From Streptomyces sp. APSN-46.1 (GTDB lineage Bacteria > Actinomycetota > Actinomycetes > Streptomycetales > Streptomycetaceae): a stretch of DNA of 64,000 bases. Below, piece by piece: positions 1-8,677 of the stretch. The position numbers were made by a program, and so were the translations under genes. The notes under the pieces were generated by a model. The model saw only the letters and a program-made list of their open reading frames with translations. It did not search any database and was not told where the DNA came from. Position 1 is the first letter of the stretch. Each line of letters begins with the position of its first letter. The DNA lies in assembly GCF_022815725.1 (NCBI RefSeq), contig NZ_JALGRF010000008.1, forward strand, positions 1-64,000. The letters run 5' to 3'.

Positions 1-19
1 GCGCCGCGGGCCCGGCGAA

Positions 20-38
20 GCGGGGGTTCGCCCCCCGC
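20..38. terminator. GC-rich hairpin with TTCG loop, probable terminator of a gene left of the window
   Basis: Seven G/C pairs (20-26 with 32-38) close a TTCG-containing loop. It lies before the first gene and inside a GC-rich spacer, so it most likely ends transcription of a gene outside the window. There is no T-tract, as is usual in this genus. Confidence 0.5.
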
Positions 39-77
39 TCCCGGTGGGAGGGGCCCCCCGGGGCGCCGCCCCAGACC

Positions 78-103
78 CCGCGCCTCAAACGCCGGCGAGG
101 CTG
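78..103 (-). repeat. 26-bp dispersed intergenic repeat, copy 1
   Basis: This is the exact reverse complement of the element at 10273-10298 and differs by one base from the one at 22617-22642. The core reads GCCTCAAACGCCGGCGAGGC. It sits between genes, next to GC-rich hairpins, like the other copies. Confidence 0.75.
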
Positions 104-150
104 AAGGGGCCCGGCGGGGCTGGAGTTGCCCCGGAGTTGCCCGGCGGGGC

Positions 151-170
151 CGCAAACGTCGGCGAGGCTG
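151..170 (-). repeat. Partial, diverged copy of the 26-bp intergenic repeat
   Basis: CGCAAACGTCGGCGAGGCTG matches the right-hand part of copy 1 with scattered changes, about 50 bp downstream of it. Two neighbouring copies suggest local duplication followed by decay. Confidence 0.5.
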
Positions 171-253
171 GATTGGGCGGGGAGGGGACGGCGCGCGCCG
201 GGGGACGCACTAATCTCGGCCAGACCACACGGCACCACGAAGGGGCAACGCGG

Positions 254-988
254 ATGCACGGCAACGGCTGGCCGGAGAACGAGCTGGAGCAGGTGCTCGG
301 GGCGGCGCTCGGGCAGCCTGACGCCGGTGCGCGGATCGTGGAGGTGCTCGGCCGGAGCCCGCTCTGGGTCCCGCTCCCCGCCGGCGGTGGGCCGGACTCG
401 GACAGCCTGACCCTGCCGACCATGGACATCGGCGGGGCGGCGTACGTCCCGGTCTACAGCTCGGAGAGCCAGTTCCGCGCCTGCGTCGGCCCCGGCATGG
501 ACTTCGCCGTGGCCCCGGCCGTCGAGTTCGCCCGCGGTCTGCCCCCGCAGCTCGGCATCGCCGTGAACCCCGAGGGCGCCGTCGGCGTCCCGCTCCCCCC
601 GCCCGCCGTCGCGGAGCTCTGCCGCACCGGCCGGACCCCGCTCGACGGCCCGGCCACCGGCGGCCGCGTCCGGCTCTTCGAGCCCGACTGGCAGGACGAC
701 CCGGTCGACTTCCTGGCCGCCGCCGCCGAGGAGTTCCGCGCCACCGGCGTGGTCCTGGCCGCGTACCGCTGCCTGGCCAGCGTCGAGGGCGGGGACCCGC
801 AGCTGTTCATCGGCGTCCGCCTGACGGGATGGGAGCCCGAGATGCGGAACGCCCCGATGGAGGCCCTCGGCCGGGCCCTGGGCCGCGTACCGGTGCCGTG
901 GCCTGTGCAGTTGATCCTTCTGGACGCCGCCCAAGATCCCGTAACGGACTGGATTCGTGAGCGCGTGCGCCCCTTCCACGTCCCCTAG
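254..988 (+). CDS. SseB-family protein (first of a tandem pair)
   Basis: A 244-residue soluble protein with no signal peptide or membrane segment. The first half resembles the SseB N-terminal domain (alternating strands, LPTMDIGGAAYVPVYSSESQF near residue 55) and the second half the SseB C-terminal domain, ending in DWIRERVRPFHVP. The E. coli namesake was linked to serine sensitivity, but the molecular role of the actinobacterial proteins is unknown. The ATG at 254 is chosen because GAAGGGG (239-245) precedes it at good spacing; the frame stays open upstream only through repeat sequence. The next gene encodes a paralogue with the same domain layout and tail. No catalytic residues can be pointed to. 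Confidence 0.8.
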   Translation: MHGNGWPENELEQVLGAALGQPDAGARIVEVLGRSPLWVPLPAGGGPDSDSLTLPTMDIGGAAYVPVYSSESQFRACVGPGMDFAVAPAVEFARGLPPQLGIAVNPEGAVGVPLPPPAVAELCRTGRTPLDGPATGGRVRLFEPDWQDDPVDFLAAAAEEFRATGVVLAAYRCLASVEGGDPQLFIGVRLTGWEPEMRNAPMEALGRALGRVPVPWPVQLILLDAAQDPVTDWIRERVRPFHVP

Positions 989-1078
989 GGCCGCTTAAGC
1001 TGGTGACATTTCCGGGCCGCACGCACGGCGGGACGCCCGGGGTACGTGTGGACGACGGGTGGAGAAGAGGGGTACCGG

Positions 1079-1819
1079 GTGAGTGCGTCAGGCACGGCCG
1101 CGGCCGGGCAGGTCGAGCACATGCTGCGCCAGGTGACTCCCGGGCGCTATGAGAGCTACGAGTCGCTCCTGCGCGCCCTCGCCGAGGGCCGGCTGTGGAT
1201 GCTGCTCTGGCAGGGGCAGCCGGGTTCCCCGGACGCCCAGTACGGCGGCATGGAGGTCGAGGGCCTCGGCTACGCGCCCTGTGTGACCTCCCCGCAGGAG
1301 CTGGCCGCCAGCGGCTGGAACCGCGGCTACGAGGTCGTCACCGGCCGGGACATCGCCCGCGCCCTCTACCCGGACCGCTGGGGGCTGTGGCTCAACCCGC
1401 ACGCCCAGGGCGGCGGAGTGGGCATTCCGTGGGCCGACCTGCGCCGGATCGCCACCGGCCTGGACCGGATGCCGGCCGGGCCGCTGCGGCTGTCCGAGCC
1501 CGCCCTGGAGCTCCCGCAGTTCTACGGCCTGCTGACGCAGCACGCGCACCGCACGCCCGCCGTACGGTCGCTGCGGCGCGCGTGGGTGCAGCCCGCGCTC
1601 GGGTCCGCGTACCTCGCCGTCGGGCTCGACCTGTACGACGCCTCCGCGCCCGCCCTGGAATCCGTACGGGAGATGATGCGCCAGTCGGTCGGCGCGGTCC
1701 CCGACGGAGTCCCCGTGTGCACCGTCGCGCTCGCGGACGAGCACGACCCCGTCGCCATGTGGCTGCGCACCCAGACCCGGCCCTTCTACGACCGCGAGGG
1801 CCAGTCCCCGGCGTACTGA
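1079..1819 (+). CDS. SseB-family protein (second of a tandem pair)
   Basis: A 246-residue soluble protein paralogous to its upstream neighbour: YGGMEVEGLGYAPCVTSPQEL matches the N-domain of the first, and the tail (PVAMWLRTQTRPFY) matches its C-terminal end. A GTG start at 1079 is preferred, with GGAGAAGAGG just upstream; a longer frame begins with ATG at 1046. The spacing of 90 bp and same strand allow co-transcription with the first copy, and a strong hairpin follows. The biochemical function is unknown; the two could form a heteromer, which is inference only. Confidence 0.78.
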   Translation: MSASGTAAAGQVEHMLRQVTPGRYESYESLLRALAEGRLWMLLWQGQPGSPDAQYGGMEVEGLGYAPCVTSPQELAASGWNRGYEVVTGRDIARALYPDRWGLWLNPHAQGGGVGIPWADLRRIATGLDRMPAGPLRLSEPALELPQFYGLLTQHAHRTPAVRSLRRAWVQPALGSAYLAVGLDLYDASAPALESVREMMRQSVGAVPDGVPVCTVALADEHDPVAMWLRTQTRPFYDREGQSPAY

Positions 1820-1859
1820 TCCACACCTCACCCCATCCGCATATCGAGACATCCGTCTC

Positions 1860-1893
1860 GAAGGCCGTGCCGAAACCATTCGGCGCGGCCTTC
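1860..1893 (+). terminator. Terminator after the SseB pair
   Basis: Fifteen-base arms (1860-1874 and 1879-1893) pair with a single G-U, leaving the four-base loop ACCA. It lies 40 bp after the stop codon. Confidence 0.75.
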
Positions 1894-2249
1894 GCCATAT
1901 CCCCCCAATGCGGCTAATAAGCAGGCCCGAAAGGGCTGTTGGGTCGGATGTCCGTTCCGCACCGAACGCGACGCAGTTGCACCGCTCTCCGAACCCGGGG
2001 TCCGGATAACGGAAGGTGCCGAGGCAGATCACGTTTGCGCATCACATGCCCGGCAGGTCTGGCGGCCGATTGCGGCCGCGTTGAAGACTCCCCCCACCGA
2101 AGGCAGGTCAATCCCACAACCACCAGCTCTTCACGTGCACTTCAGGCGCAATTCGCGCCAATCGCACCATCAGCGACGCCGAAAGAACCAAGCCGCCACA
2201 GCGGCGGGCATGGGCCGGCCACAGTCGGCCGAGAGGGGTCCCCACCACG
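1894..2249. other. Gene-free spacer upstream of the peptide transporter operon
   Basis: About 350 bp with no convincing reading frame on either strand. It must carry the promoter of the transporter operon. GAGAGGGG just before the ATG at 2250 is the ribosome site. I found no clear -35/-10 pair, operator palindrome or leader peptide. Confidence 0.5.
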
Positions 2250-3245
2250 ATGACGGCACCACTGCACGACACCAGCGCGGCCGAGTCCGCAGCCGTGGCC
2301 GCCCCCGAGAGTCCGCAGAAGGCGATCGAGGGGCGCTCGCCCTGGAGGATCGCCTGGACCCGGCTCAAGCGCGACAGGGTCGCCCTGGCCGGCGGTGTCA
2401 TCGTGCTCCTGCTGATCCTCGTCGCGATCTTCGCGCCGCTGATCGTCAAGGCCTTCGGCCACCCGCCGGAGGAGCTGCACGAGGACCTGCTGGACCCGCT
2501 CCTCGGCCTGCCGGCCGGCGACTGGGGCGGTATGAACGGGGACTTCCTGCTGGGCATCGAGCCGGTCAACGGCCGCGACGTCTTCAGCCGGATCGTCTAC
2601 GGCGCCCGCATTTCGCTGCTGGTGGCCTTCCTGTCCGCCTTCGTGGCGGTTTCGCTCGGCACCATCTTCGGCATCATCGCCGGCTACTTCGGCGGCTGGG
2701 TCGATGCCGCGATCAGCCGCGTCATGGACCTGCTGCTGGCCTTCCCGCAGCTGCTGTTCATCATCGCGCTCATCTCCGTCATCCCCAGCAAACTGTGGGG
2801 CTTCGAGGGCTCGGGCCTGCGCATCGCCGTACTGGTGCTGGTCATCGGCTTCTTCGGATGGCCGTACATCGGACGCATCGTCCGCGGGCAGACCCTGTCG
2901 CTGCGCGAACGGGAGTACGTCGAAGCCGCCCGCAGCCTGGGCGCGGGCCGGACGTACATCCTCTTCCGCGAGCTGCTCCCCAACCTGGTGGCGCCGATCA
3001 CCGTCTACACGACGCTGATGATCCCCACCAACGTGCTGACCGAGGCCGCGCTGAGCTTCCTCGGCGTGGGCGTCAAGCCGCCCACCCCGTCCTGGGGCGA
3101 GACCCTCTCGACGGCCGTGCGGACCTATGAGGACGATCCGCTCTTCATGATCTTCCCCGGCGTGGCGATCTTCATCACCGTGCTGGCCTTCAACCTCTTC
3201 GGCGACGGCGTCCGCGACGCCCTCGACCCGAAGGGCTCTCGCTAG
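2250..3245 (+). CDS. Peptide ABC transporter permease, OppC/DppC type
   Basis: A 331-residue inner-membrane permease. After a cytoplasmic N-terminus of about 45 residues comes a first membrane helix (VALAGGVIVLLLILVAIFAP), then the extracytoplasmic loop typical of OppC proteins and five more helices. The coupling motif EYVEAARSLGAG, where the ATPase docks, lies near residue 220. It pairs with the OppB-type permease encoded 2 kb downstream to form the pore for di- or oligopeptide uptake. The order is unusual compared with the classic oppABCDF operon: this permease precedes the binding protein instead of following OppB. Substrate preference cannot be read from sequence. Confidence 0.92.
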   Translation: MTAPLHDTSAAESAAVAAPESPQKAIEGRSPWRIAWTRLKRDRVALAGGVIVLLLILVAIFAPLIVKAFGHPPEELHEDLLDPLLGLPAGDWGGMNGDFLLGIEPVNGRDVFSRIVYGARISLLVAFLSAFVAVSLGTIFGIIAGYFGGWVDAAISRVMDLLLAFPQLLFIIALISVIPSKLWGFEGSGLRIAVLVLVIGFFGWPYIGRIVRGQTLSLREREYVEAARSLGAGRTYILFRELLPNLVAPITVYTTLMIPTNVLTEAALSFLGVGVKPPTPSWGETLSTAVRTYEDDPLFMIFPGVAIFITVLAFNLFGDGVRDALDPKGSR

Positions 3246-3338
3246 CCAATCAGCTGCCTGGCACACCGCGAGGCGAAACCGCAGGGCAAACCGGATCTCG
3301 GCTTCGAAGCCGAACTACAACGGAGGGTTGCGAGCATC

Positions 3339-5120
3339 GTGACTACCCATCGCATGTCGAAGCGCAGGCTCGCCGCCGGCACGGCCGTCGTGCTCGCGGC
3401 CATGCTGACCGCGACCGCCTGTGGCGGCGACGACGGCGCCAAGAAGGACGGCAAGTCCAGCGCCGCGGCCGGCTTCAACGCGGGCATCGGCAAGATCGCC
3501 AACGCGTCGGACAAGAAGGGCGGCGAGCTCAAGTTCGTCGGTACCCAGGAAGCCGACTCGTGGGACCCGCAGCGCGGTTACTACGGCTTCATGTGGGACT
3601 TCTCCCGCTACTACGCCCGCCAGCTGGTCAGCTTCAAGGCGGCCCCCGGCGGCGAGAGCACCGAGCTCGTCCCCGACCTCGCGACTGCCAAGGCCGAGAT
3701 CAGCGACGGCGGCAAGACGTACAAGTACACCCTCAAGGACAACGTGACCTGGGAGGACGGCTCGCCCGTCACCGCCCAGGACATCAAGTACGGCATCGAG
3801 CGCACCTGGGCCCAGGACGTCATCTCCGGCGGCCCGGTCTACCTGATGCAGGTCCTCGACCCGAAGTCCGAGTACCCCGGTCCGTACAAGGACACCGCCC
3901 CGGACAAGCTCGGCCTCAAGGCGATCGAGACCCCGGACGCGAAGACCATCATCTTCAAGCTCCCGCAGCCCAACGGTGACTTCGAGCAGATGCTGGCCAT
4001 GCCGGCGGCGAGCCCGGTCAAGCAGGAGAAGGACACGGCGGCCAAGTACGGCCTGAAGCCCTTCTCCAACGGCCCGTACAAGATCGACTCGTACGAGCCG
4101 AACAAGAGCATGAAGCTCTCGCGCAACGAGAACTACAAGCCCGAGTCGGACACCATCCGCAAGGCGCTCCCGGACACCATCTCGGTCACGTTCATGGCGA
4201 ACGCGGACGACATGGACAAGCGCCTGATGAACGGCGAGTTCGACCTCGACATCAACGCGACCGGCATCGGCCAGGCGGCCCGCGCCACCGCGCTGAAGGA
4301 CCACAAGGACAACCTGGACAACGGCCAGACCGGCTTCATCCGGTACGCCGTCATGCCGCAGACCGTGGCGCCCTTCGACAACGTCGAGTGCCGCAAGGCC
4401 GTCATCTACGCGGCCGACAAGAAGTCCCTGCAGACCGCCCGCGGCGGCCCGCAGGCCGGTGGCGACATCGCCCCCAACATGCTCCCGCTGGGCATCAAGG
4501 GCTCCGACGCCAAGTACGACCCGTACGGCGTCCTGCAGAACGACGGCAAGGCGAACGTCGAGAAGGCCAAGGAGGCCCTCAAGGCCTGCGGCAAGCCGGA
4601 AGGCTTCAAGACCACCATCGCGGTCCGCAACAACAAGCCGGTCGAGGTCGCCACGGCCGTCTCCCTGCAGAACGCCCTGAAGCAGGTCGGCATCGAGGCC
4701 GACGTCGACCAGTTCGACGGCGCCCAGACCTCCGGCATCATCGGTTCGCCGAAGGTCGTCAAGGAGAAGGGCTACGGCATCATCATCATGGGCTGGGGCG
4801 CCGACTTCCCGACCGGTCAGGGCTTCTCGCAGCCGCTGGTCGACGGCCGCTTCATCCTGCAGAGCGGTAACAACAACTTCTCCGAGCTGAACGACCCGGC
4901 GATCAACGGCCTGTTCGACCAGGCCATCGCGGAGACCGACCCGGCCAAGGCCGGCGAGATCTACAAGCAGATGAACCAGAAGGTCTCCGAGGCCGCGGTC
5001 TACCTGCCCTTCGTCTACGACAAGACGATCACCTGGCGCAGCAGCCGGCTGACCAACGCCTACACCTCCGACGCCTACAACGGCCGGTACGACTACGCCT
5101 CCCTCGGCGTCGTCAAGTAG
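3339..5120 (+). CDS. Peptide-binding lipoprotein of the ABC importer (family 5 SBP)
   Basis: A 593-residue extracellular solute-binding protein. The GTG start at 3339 follows CGGAGGG (3321-3327). A basic n-region and short hydrophobic stretch end at the lipidated Cys28 (TATACGG), followed by a charged linker. The mature part has the SBP_bac_5 layout, with WEDGSPVTAQDIKYGIERTW around residue 137 as the family signature. It captures peptides outside the cell and passes them to the permeases. It sits inside the operon between the two permease genes, and a strong hairpin follows it, which probably allows more binding protein than membrane components. Confidence 0.93.
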   Translation: MTTHRMSKRRLAAGTAVVLAAMLTATACGGDDGAKKDGKSSAAAGFNAGIGKIANASDKKGGELKFVGTQEADSWDPQRGYYGFMWDFSRYYARQLVSFKAAPGGESTELVPDLATAKAEISDGGKTYKYTLKDNVTWEDGSPVTAQDIKYGIERTWAQDVISGGPVYLMQVLDPKSEYPGPYKDTAPDKLGLKAIETPDAKTIIFKLPQPNGDFEQMLAMPAASPVKQEKDTAAKYGLKPFSNGPYKIDSYEPNKSMKLSRNENYKPESDTIRKALPDTISVTFMANADDMDKRLMNGEFDLDINATGIGQAARATALKDHKDNLDNGQTGFIRYAVMPQTVAPFDNVECRKAVIYAADKKSLQTARGGPQAGGDIAPNMLPLGIKGSDAKYDPYGVLQNDGKANVEKAKEALKACGKPEGFKTTIAVRNNKPVEVATAVSLQNALKQVGIEADVDQFDGAQTSGIIGSPKVVKEKGYGIIIMGWGADFPTGQGFSQPLVDGRFILQSGNNNFSELNDPAINGLFDQAIAETDPAKAGEIYKQMNQKVSEAAVYLPFVYDKTITWRSSRLTNAYTSDAYNGRYDYASLGVVK

Positions 5121-5232
5121 TCACGGTAGCCACACGGCCAACAGCCAGCCAGTCAGAACCAGTTCGCCAGTATCAGTTCCAGTGCCACACCCGCTAGGCA
5201 CGAAGGGCAGGTGATGGCCGCGGTTCCGGCCT

Positions 5233-5261
5233 GGGGGCGTCCTCCAGAAGAGGGCGCCCCC
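5233..5261 (+). promoter_or_regulatory. Intercistronic hairpin between binding protein and second permease
   Basis: Eleven base pairs (5233-5243 with 5251-5261, one G-U) close a seven-base loop, without a T-tract, 24 bp before the GTG of the downstream permease. Such a hairpin after a binding-protein gene commonly lowers downstream expression or protects the upstream mRNA end. That role is inferred. Confidence 0.7.
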
Positions 5262-5284
5262 GGGCCGCAGCCAGGCCGAGCGCA

Positions 5285-6283
5285 GTGCTTGCATATCTCA
5301 TCCGGCGGTTCTTCGCCGTCATCGTCATGCTGTTGGTCATCACGCTGGTGACCTTCGGAATCTTCTTCCTCTTCCCGAAGATGATCGGGACGGATCCGGC
5401 GCTCTACTTCGTCGGAAAGCAGTCCGACCCCGCGGCCATCGAGGGCATCCGGCAGAAGATGGGTCTCGACGACCCGATCCTCGTCCAGTTCGGCAAGTTC
5501 GTCGTCGGGCTGGTGGCGGGTCGTACGTACGCCAACGGCTCCGACGTCACGCAATGCGCCGCGCCCTGCTTCGGCTACTCCTTCAAGACCGAGCAGGAGG
5601 TGTGGCCGCTGCTGATCGACTGGCTCCCCGTCACCCTCTCGCTCGCCGCGGGCGCCGTCGTCCTCTGGGTCATCGGCGGTGTCACCACCGGCGTCACCTC
5701 CGCCCTCAAGCGCGGTACCGTGCTGGACCGTTCGGCGATGGGCATCGCCCTGGCCGGCGTCTCCCTCCCCATTTACTTCACGGGCATGCTGTTCATCGCC
5801 CTCTTCTCCGACCAGCTCGGCCTGTTCGGGCGGCCGGAGGCGACCTTCGCCGCCGACCCGGGCAAATGGTTCAACGGCATGATCCTGCCGTGGGTCTCGC
5901 TCGCCTTCCTGTACGCGGCGATGTACGCGCGGCTCACCCGCGCGACGATGCTCGAAGTGCTCAACGAGGACTACATCCGCACCGCGCGCGCCAAGGGCCT
6001 GACGGAGCCCGTCGTCATCGGCAAGCACGCGATGCGCTCGACCATGACGCCGATCCTGACCGTCCTGGGCCTGGACCTCGGCGCCCTGATGGGCGGCGCG
6101 GTGCTGACCGAGTACACGTTCTCGCTGCACGGGCTCGGCTACAGCGCGGTCCGCGCGATCAGCGACCACGACCTGCCGGTCATCCTGGGCATCACCCTGA
6201 TCTCCGCCTTCTTCGTGGTCGCGGCGAACCTCGTCGTGGACCTCCTGTACGCGGTGATCGACCCCCGAGTGAGGCTGTCATGA
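5285..6283 (+). CDS. Peptide ABC transporter permease, OppB/DppB type
   Basis: A 332-residue permease starting with the standard OppB N-terminus (MLAYLIRRFFAVIVMLLVIT), six predicted helices, and the coupling loop DYIRTARAKGL near residue 230. It ends with DPRVRL, the usual OppB tail. The GTG start at 5285 has no strong ribosome site, consistent with reduced translation after the hairpin. Its stop overlaps the start of the first ATPase gene by ATGA, so the membrane and ATPase subunits are probably translationally coupled. Partner of the OppC-type permease at the head of the operon. Confidence 0.92.
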   Translation: MLAYLIRRFFAVIVMLLVITLVTFGIFFLFPKMIGTDPALYFVGKQSDPAAIEGIRQKMGLDDPILVQFGKFVVGLVAGRTYANGSDVTQCAAPCFGYSFKTEQEVWPLLIDWLPVTLSLAAGAVVLWVIGGVTTGVTSALKRGTVLDRSAMGIALAGVSLPIYFTGMLFIALFSDQLGLFGRPEATFAADPGKWFNGMILPWVSLAFLYAAMYARLTRATMLEVLNEDYIRTARAKGLTEPVVIGKHAMRSTMTPILTVLGLDLGALMGGAVLTEYTFSLHGLGYSAVRAISDHDLPVILGITLISAFFVVAANLVVDLLYAVIDPRVRLS

Positions 6284-7392
6284 CCGAACTGACCAAGGGC
6301 GGCGCGACGGGCGCCCTGAACGAGCCCGTCGTCGGTGGTGCCGGCGCCCCCGGCACGTCCTTCCTGGAGGTCCGCGACCTCAAGGTGCACTTCCCGACCG
6401 AGGACGGCCTGGTCAAGTCCGTCGACGGACTCACCTTCAGCCTGGAGAAGGGCAAGACCCTCGGCATCGTGGGCGAGTCCGGCTCGGGCAAGTCCGTCAC
6501 CTCCCTGGGCATCATGGGCCTGCACCGGGTCGGCCAGTACGGCCGCCAGCGGGCGCGGATCTCCGGCGAGATCTGGCTCAACGGCAGGGAACTGCTCTCC
6601 GCCGACGAGGACGAGGTGCGCAAGTTGCGCGGCCGGGAGATCGCGATGATCTTCCAGGACCCGCTGTCCGCGATGCACCCGTACTTCACCGTCGGCAAGC
6701 AGATCGCCGAGGCGTACCGGGTCCACAACAATGTCGACAAGAAGGCCGCCCGCAAGCGGGCCGTCGATCTCCTCGACCGCGTCGGCATCCCCGAGCCGCA
6801 CAAGCGGGTCGACAGCTACCCGCACGAGTTCTCCGGCGGCATGCGCCAGCGCGCGATGATCGCGATGGCGCTGGTCAACAACCCCGAGCTGCTCATCGCG
6901 GACGAGCCGACCACCGCCCTGGACGTCACCGTCCAGGCGCAGATCCTCGACCTGATCCGGGACCTCCAGCAGGAGTTCGGCTCCGCGGTCATCATGATCA
7001 CGCACGACCTCGGCGTGGTCGCCGAGATGGCCGACGAACTCCTCGTGATGTACGGCGGCCGCTGCGTCGAGCGCGGCTCCGCCGAGAAGGTGTTCTACGA
7101 GCCCCGGCACCCCTACACCTGGGGCCTGCTCGGCTCGATGCCCCGCATCGACCGCGACCAGACCGAGCGCCTGATCCCGGTCAAGGGTTCGCCGCCCAGC
7201 CTCATCAACATCCCGAGCGGCTGTGCGTTCAACCCGCGCTGCCCGTACGCCGACGTACCCAAGGGCAACGTCACGCGGACGGTACGGCCGGAGCTCACGG
7301 AGGAAGACGGCACCCGCCACTGGTCCGCCTGCCACATGTCGCAGGACGAGCGGACCCGGATCTGGACCGAAGAGATTGCGCCGAAGCTGTGA
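6280..7392 (+). CDS. Peptide ABC transporter ATPase, OppD/DppD type
   Basis: A 370-residue cytoplasmic ATPase. Walker A GESGSGKS is near residues 65-72, the signature FSGGMRQR near 184, and Walker B with the catalytic glutamate (LLIADEPTT) near 205. The C-terminal oligopeptide-transporter extension contains the cysteine-rich NPRCPY motif near residue 318, which in relatives can bind an iron-sulfur cluster. The start at 6280 overlaps the permease stop (ATGA) and the stop overlaps the next start (GTGA), so the ATPases are made in step. A roughly 20-residue Gly/Ala-rich N-terminal extension precedes the ABC domain. Confidence 0.93.
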   Translation: MTELTKGGATGALNEPVVGGAGAPGTSFLEVRDLKVHFPTEDGLVKSVDGLTFSLEKGKTLGIVGESGSGKSVTSLGIMGLHRVGQYGRQRARISGEIWLNGRELLSADEDEVRKLRGREIAMIFQDPLSAMHPYFTVGKQIAEAYRVHNNVDKKAARKRAVDLLDRVGIPEPHKRVDSYPHEFSGGMRQRAMIAMALVNNPELLIADEPTTALDVTVQAQILDLIRDLQQEFGSAVIMITHDLGVVAEMADELLVMYGGRCVERGSAEKVFYEPRHPYTWGLLGSMPRIDRDQTERLIPVKGSPPSLINIPSGCAFNPRCPYADVPKGNVTRTVRPELTEEDGTRHWSACHMSQDERTRIWTEEIAPKL

Positions 7393-8495
7393 CCGACACG
7401 CACAAGACGGATGCGGCGACGACCGTTCCCGCCCAGGCCGTGGACTCGCCCGAGCCGCTGCTCAAGGTGACCGGGCTGGTCAAGCACTTCCCGATCCACA
7501 AGGGGCTGCTGCGGCGGCAGGCCGGCGCGGTCAAGGCCGTCGACGGCATCGACTTCGACGTCCGGCGCGGTGAGACCCTCGGCATCGTCGGCGAGTCCGG
7601 CTGCGGCAAGTCGACCATGGGCCGGCTGATCACCCGTCTGCTGGAGCCGACCGGCGGCACCATCGAGTTCGAGGGCAAGGACATCACGCACCTCGGGGTG
7701 GCGGGCATGCGGCCGCTGCGCCGCGATGTGCAGATGATCTTCCAGGACCCGTACGGCTCGCTGAACCCGCGGCACACGGTGGGCACCATCGTGAGCGCCC
7801 CCTTCAAGCTCCAGGGGGTCACCCCCGAGGGCGGACTGAAGGCGGAGGTCCAGCGGCTGCTGTCGCTGGTGGGCCTGAACCCCGAGCACTACAACCGCTA
7901 CCCGCACGAGTTCTCGGGCGGCCAGCGGCAGCGCATCGGCATCGCCCGCGCGCTGGCGCTGAAGCCGAAGCTGGTCGTCGCGGACGAGCCGGTGTCGGCG
8001 CTGGACGTGTCCATCCAGGCCCAGGTGGTCAACCTGATGGACGACCTCCAGCAGGAGCTCGGCCTCACGTACGTGATCATCGCGCACGACCTGTCGGTCA
8101 TCCGGCACGTGTCGGACCGGATCGCGGTCATGTACCTCGGCAAGATCGTGGAGCTGACGGACCGCAAGTCGCTGTACGAGGCGCCGATGCACCCGTACAC
8201 GAACGCGCTGATGTCGGCGGTCCCGGTGCCGGACCCGCGGCGGCGCGGCGCGAAGAGCGGCCGCATCCTGCTCAAGGGCGACGTGCCCTCGCCGATCTCG
8301 CCGCCCAGCGGCTGCCGCTTCCACACGCGGTGCTGGAAGGCGACGGAGATCTGCAAGACGCAGGATCCGCCGCTGCTGGCTCTGAAGACGGGCCACCAGG
8401 TGGCGTGCCACCACCCGGAGAACGCGCCGGATCAGGTCCCCAGCGACAAGGCCCTCCCGGGCGCCTCGGACGCGACGGACACGCCGACGCCGTAG
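7389..8495 (+). CDS. Peptide ABC transporter ATPase, OppF/DppF type
   Basis: A 368-residue ATPase that pairs with the preceding subunit. Walker A GESGCGKS is near residue 68, the signature FSGGQRQR near 175 and Walker B VVADEPVSALD near 198. The C-terminal extension includes FHTRCWKATEIC. Features of OppF over OppD are the early LLKVTGLVKHFPIHKGL strand and the NPRHTVGTIV segment. GTG start at 7389 overlaps the upstream stop by four bases. A near-perfect hairpin 52 bp downstream ends the five-gene operon. Confidence 0.93.
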   Translation: MTDTHKTDAATTVPAQAVDSPEPLLKVTGLVKHFPIHKGLLRRQAGAVKAVDGIDFDVRRGETLGIVGESGCGKSTMGRLITRLLEPTGGTIEFEGKDITHLGVAGMRPLRRDVQMIFQDPYGSLNPRHTVGTIVSAPFKLQGVTPEGGLKAEVQRLLSLVGLNPEHYNRYPHEFSGGQRQRIGIARALALKPKLVVADEPVSALDVSIQAQVVNLMDDLQQELGLTYVIIAHDLSVIRHVSDRIAVMYLGKIVELTDRKSLYEAPMHPYTNALMSAVPVPDPRRRGAKSGRILLKGDVPSPISPPSGCRFHTRCWKATEICKTQDPPLLALKTGHQVACHHPENAPDQVPSDKALPGASDATDTPTP

Positions 8496-8546
8496 CGGGG
8501 CGGCGGCGGGTCGCGGACGCTGCTCGCAGGCGTACGGGTTGCAGGG

Positions 8547-8580
8547 CGTACGGCCCCGGGGGAACCCCCGGGGCCGTACG
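8547..8580 (+). terminator. Terminator of the peptide transporter operon
   Basis: A perfect inverted repeat with sixteen-base arms (8547-8562 and 8565-8580) separated by AA. It is the strongest hairpin in this part of the window. Confidence 0.85.
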
Positions 8581-8610
8581 TATGTCCGCACGTATGTCCG
8601 CGTACGCGCG

Positions 8611-8654
8611 TGTGGCAGTCGCCCGGCGTACCGGACACCCGGACGACTGCCACA
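8611..8654. repeat. Inverted repeat upstream of the TRIC-like gene
   Basis: Perfect 11-bp arms TGTGGCAGTCG / CGACTGCCACA (8611-8621 and 8644-8654) are separated by 22 bp. The repeat ends 23 bp before the GTG at 8678, so it may be an operator or an mRNA structure. Just upstream, CGTATGTCCGC occurs twice in tandem (around 8579 and 8591). Confidence 0.55.
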
Positions 8655-8677
8655 TACACGTACGCGACAATGGGGCG

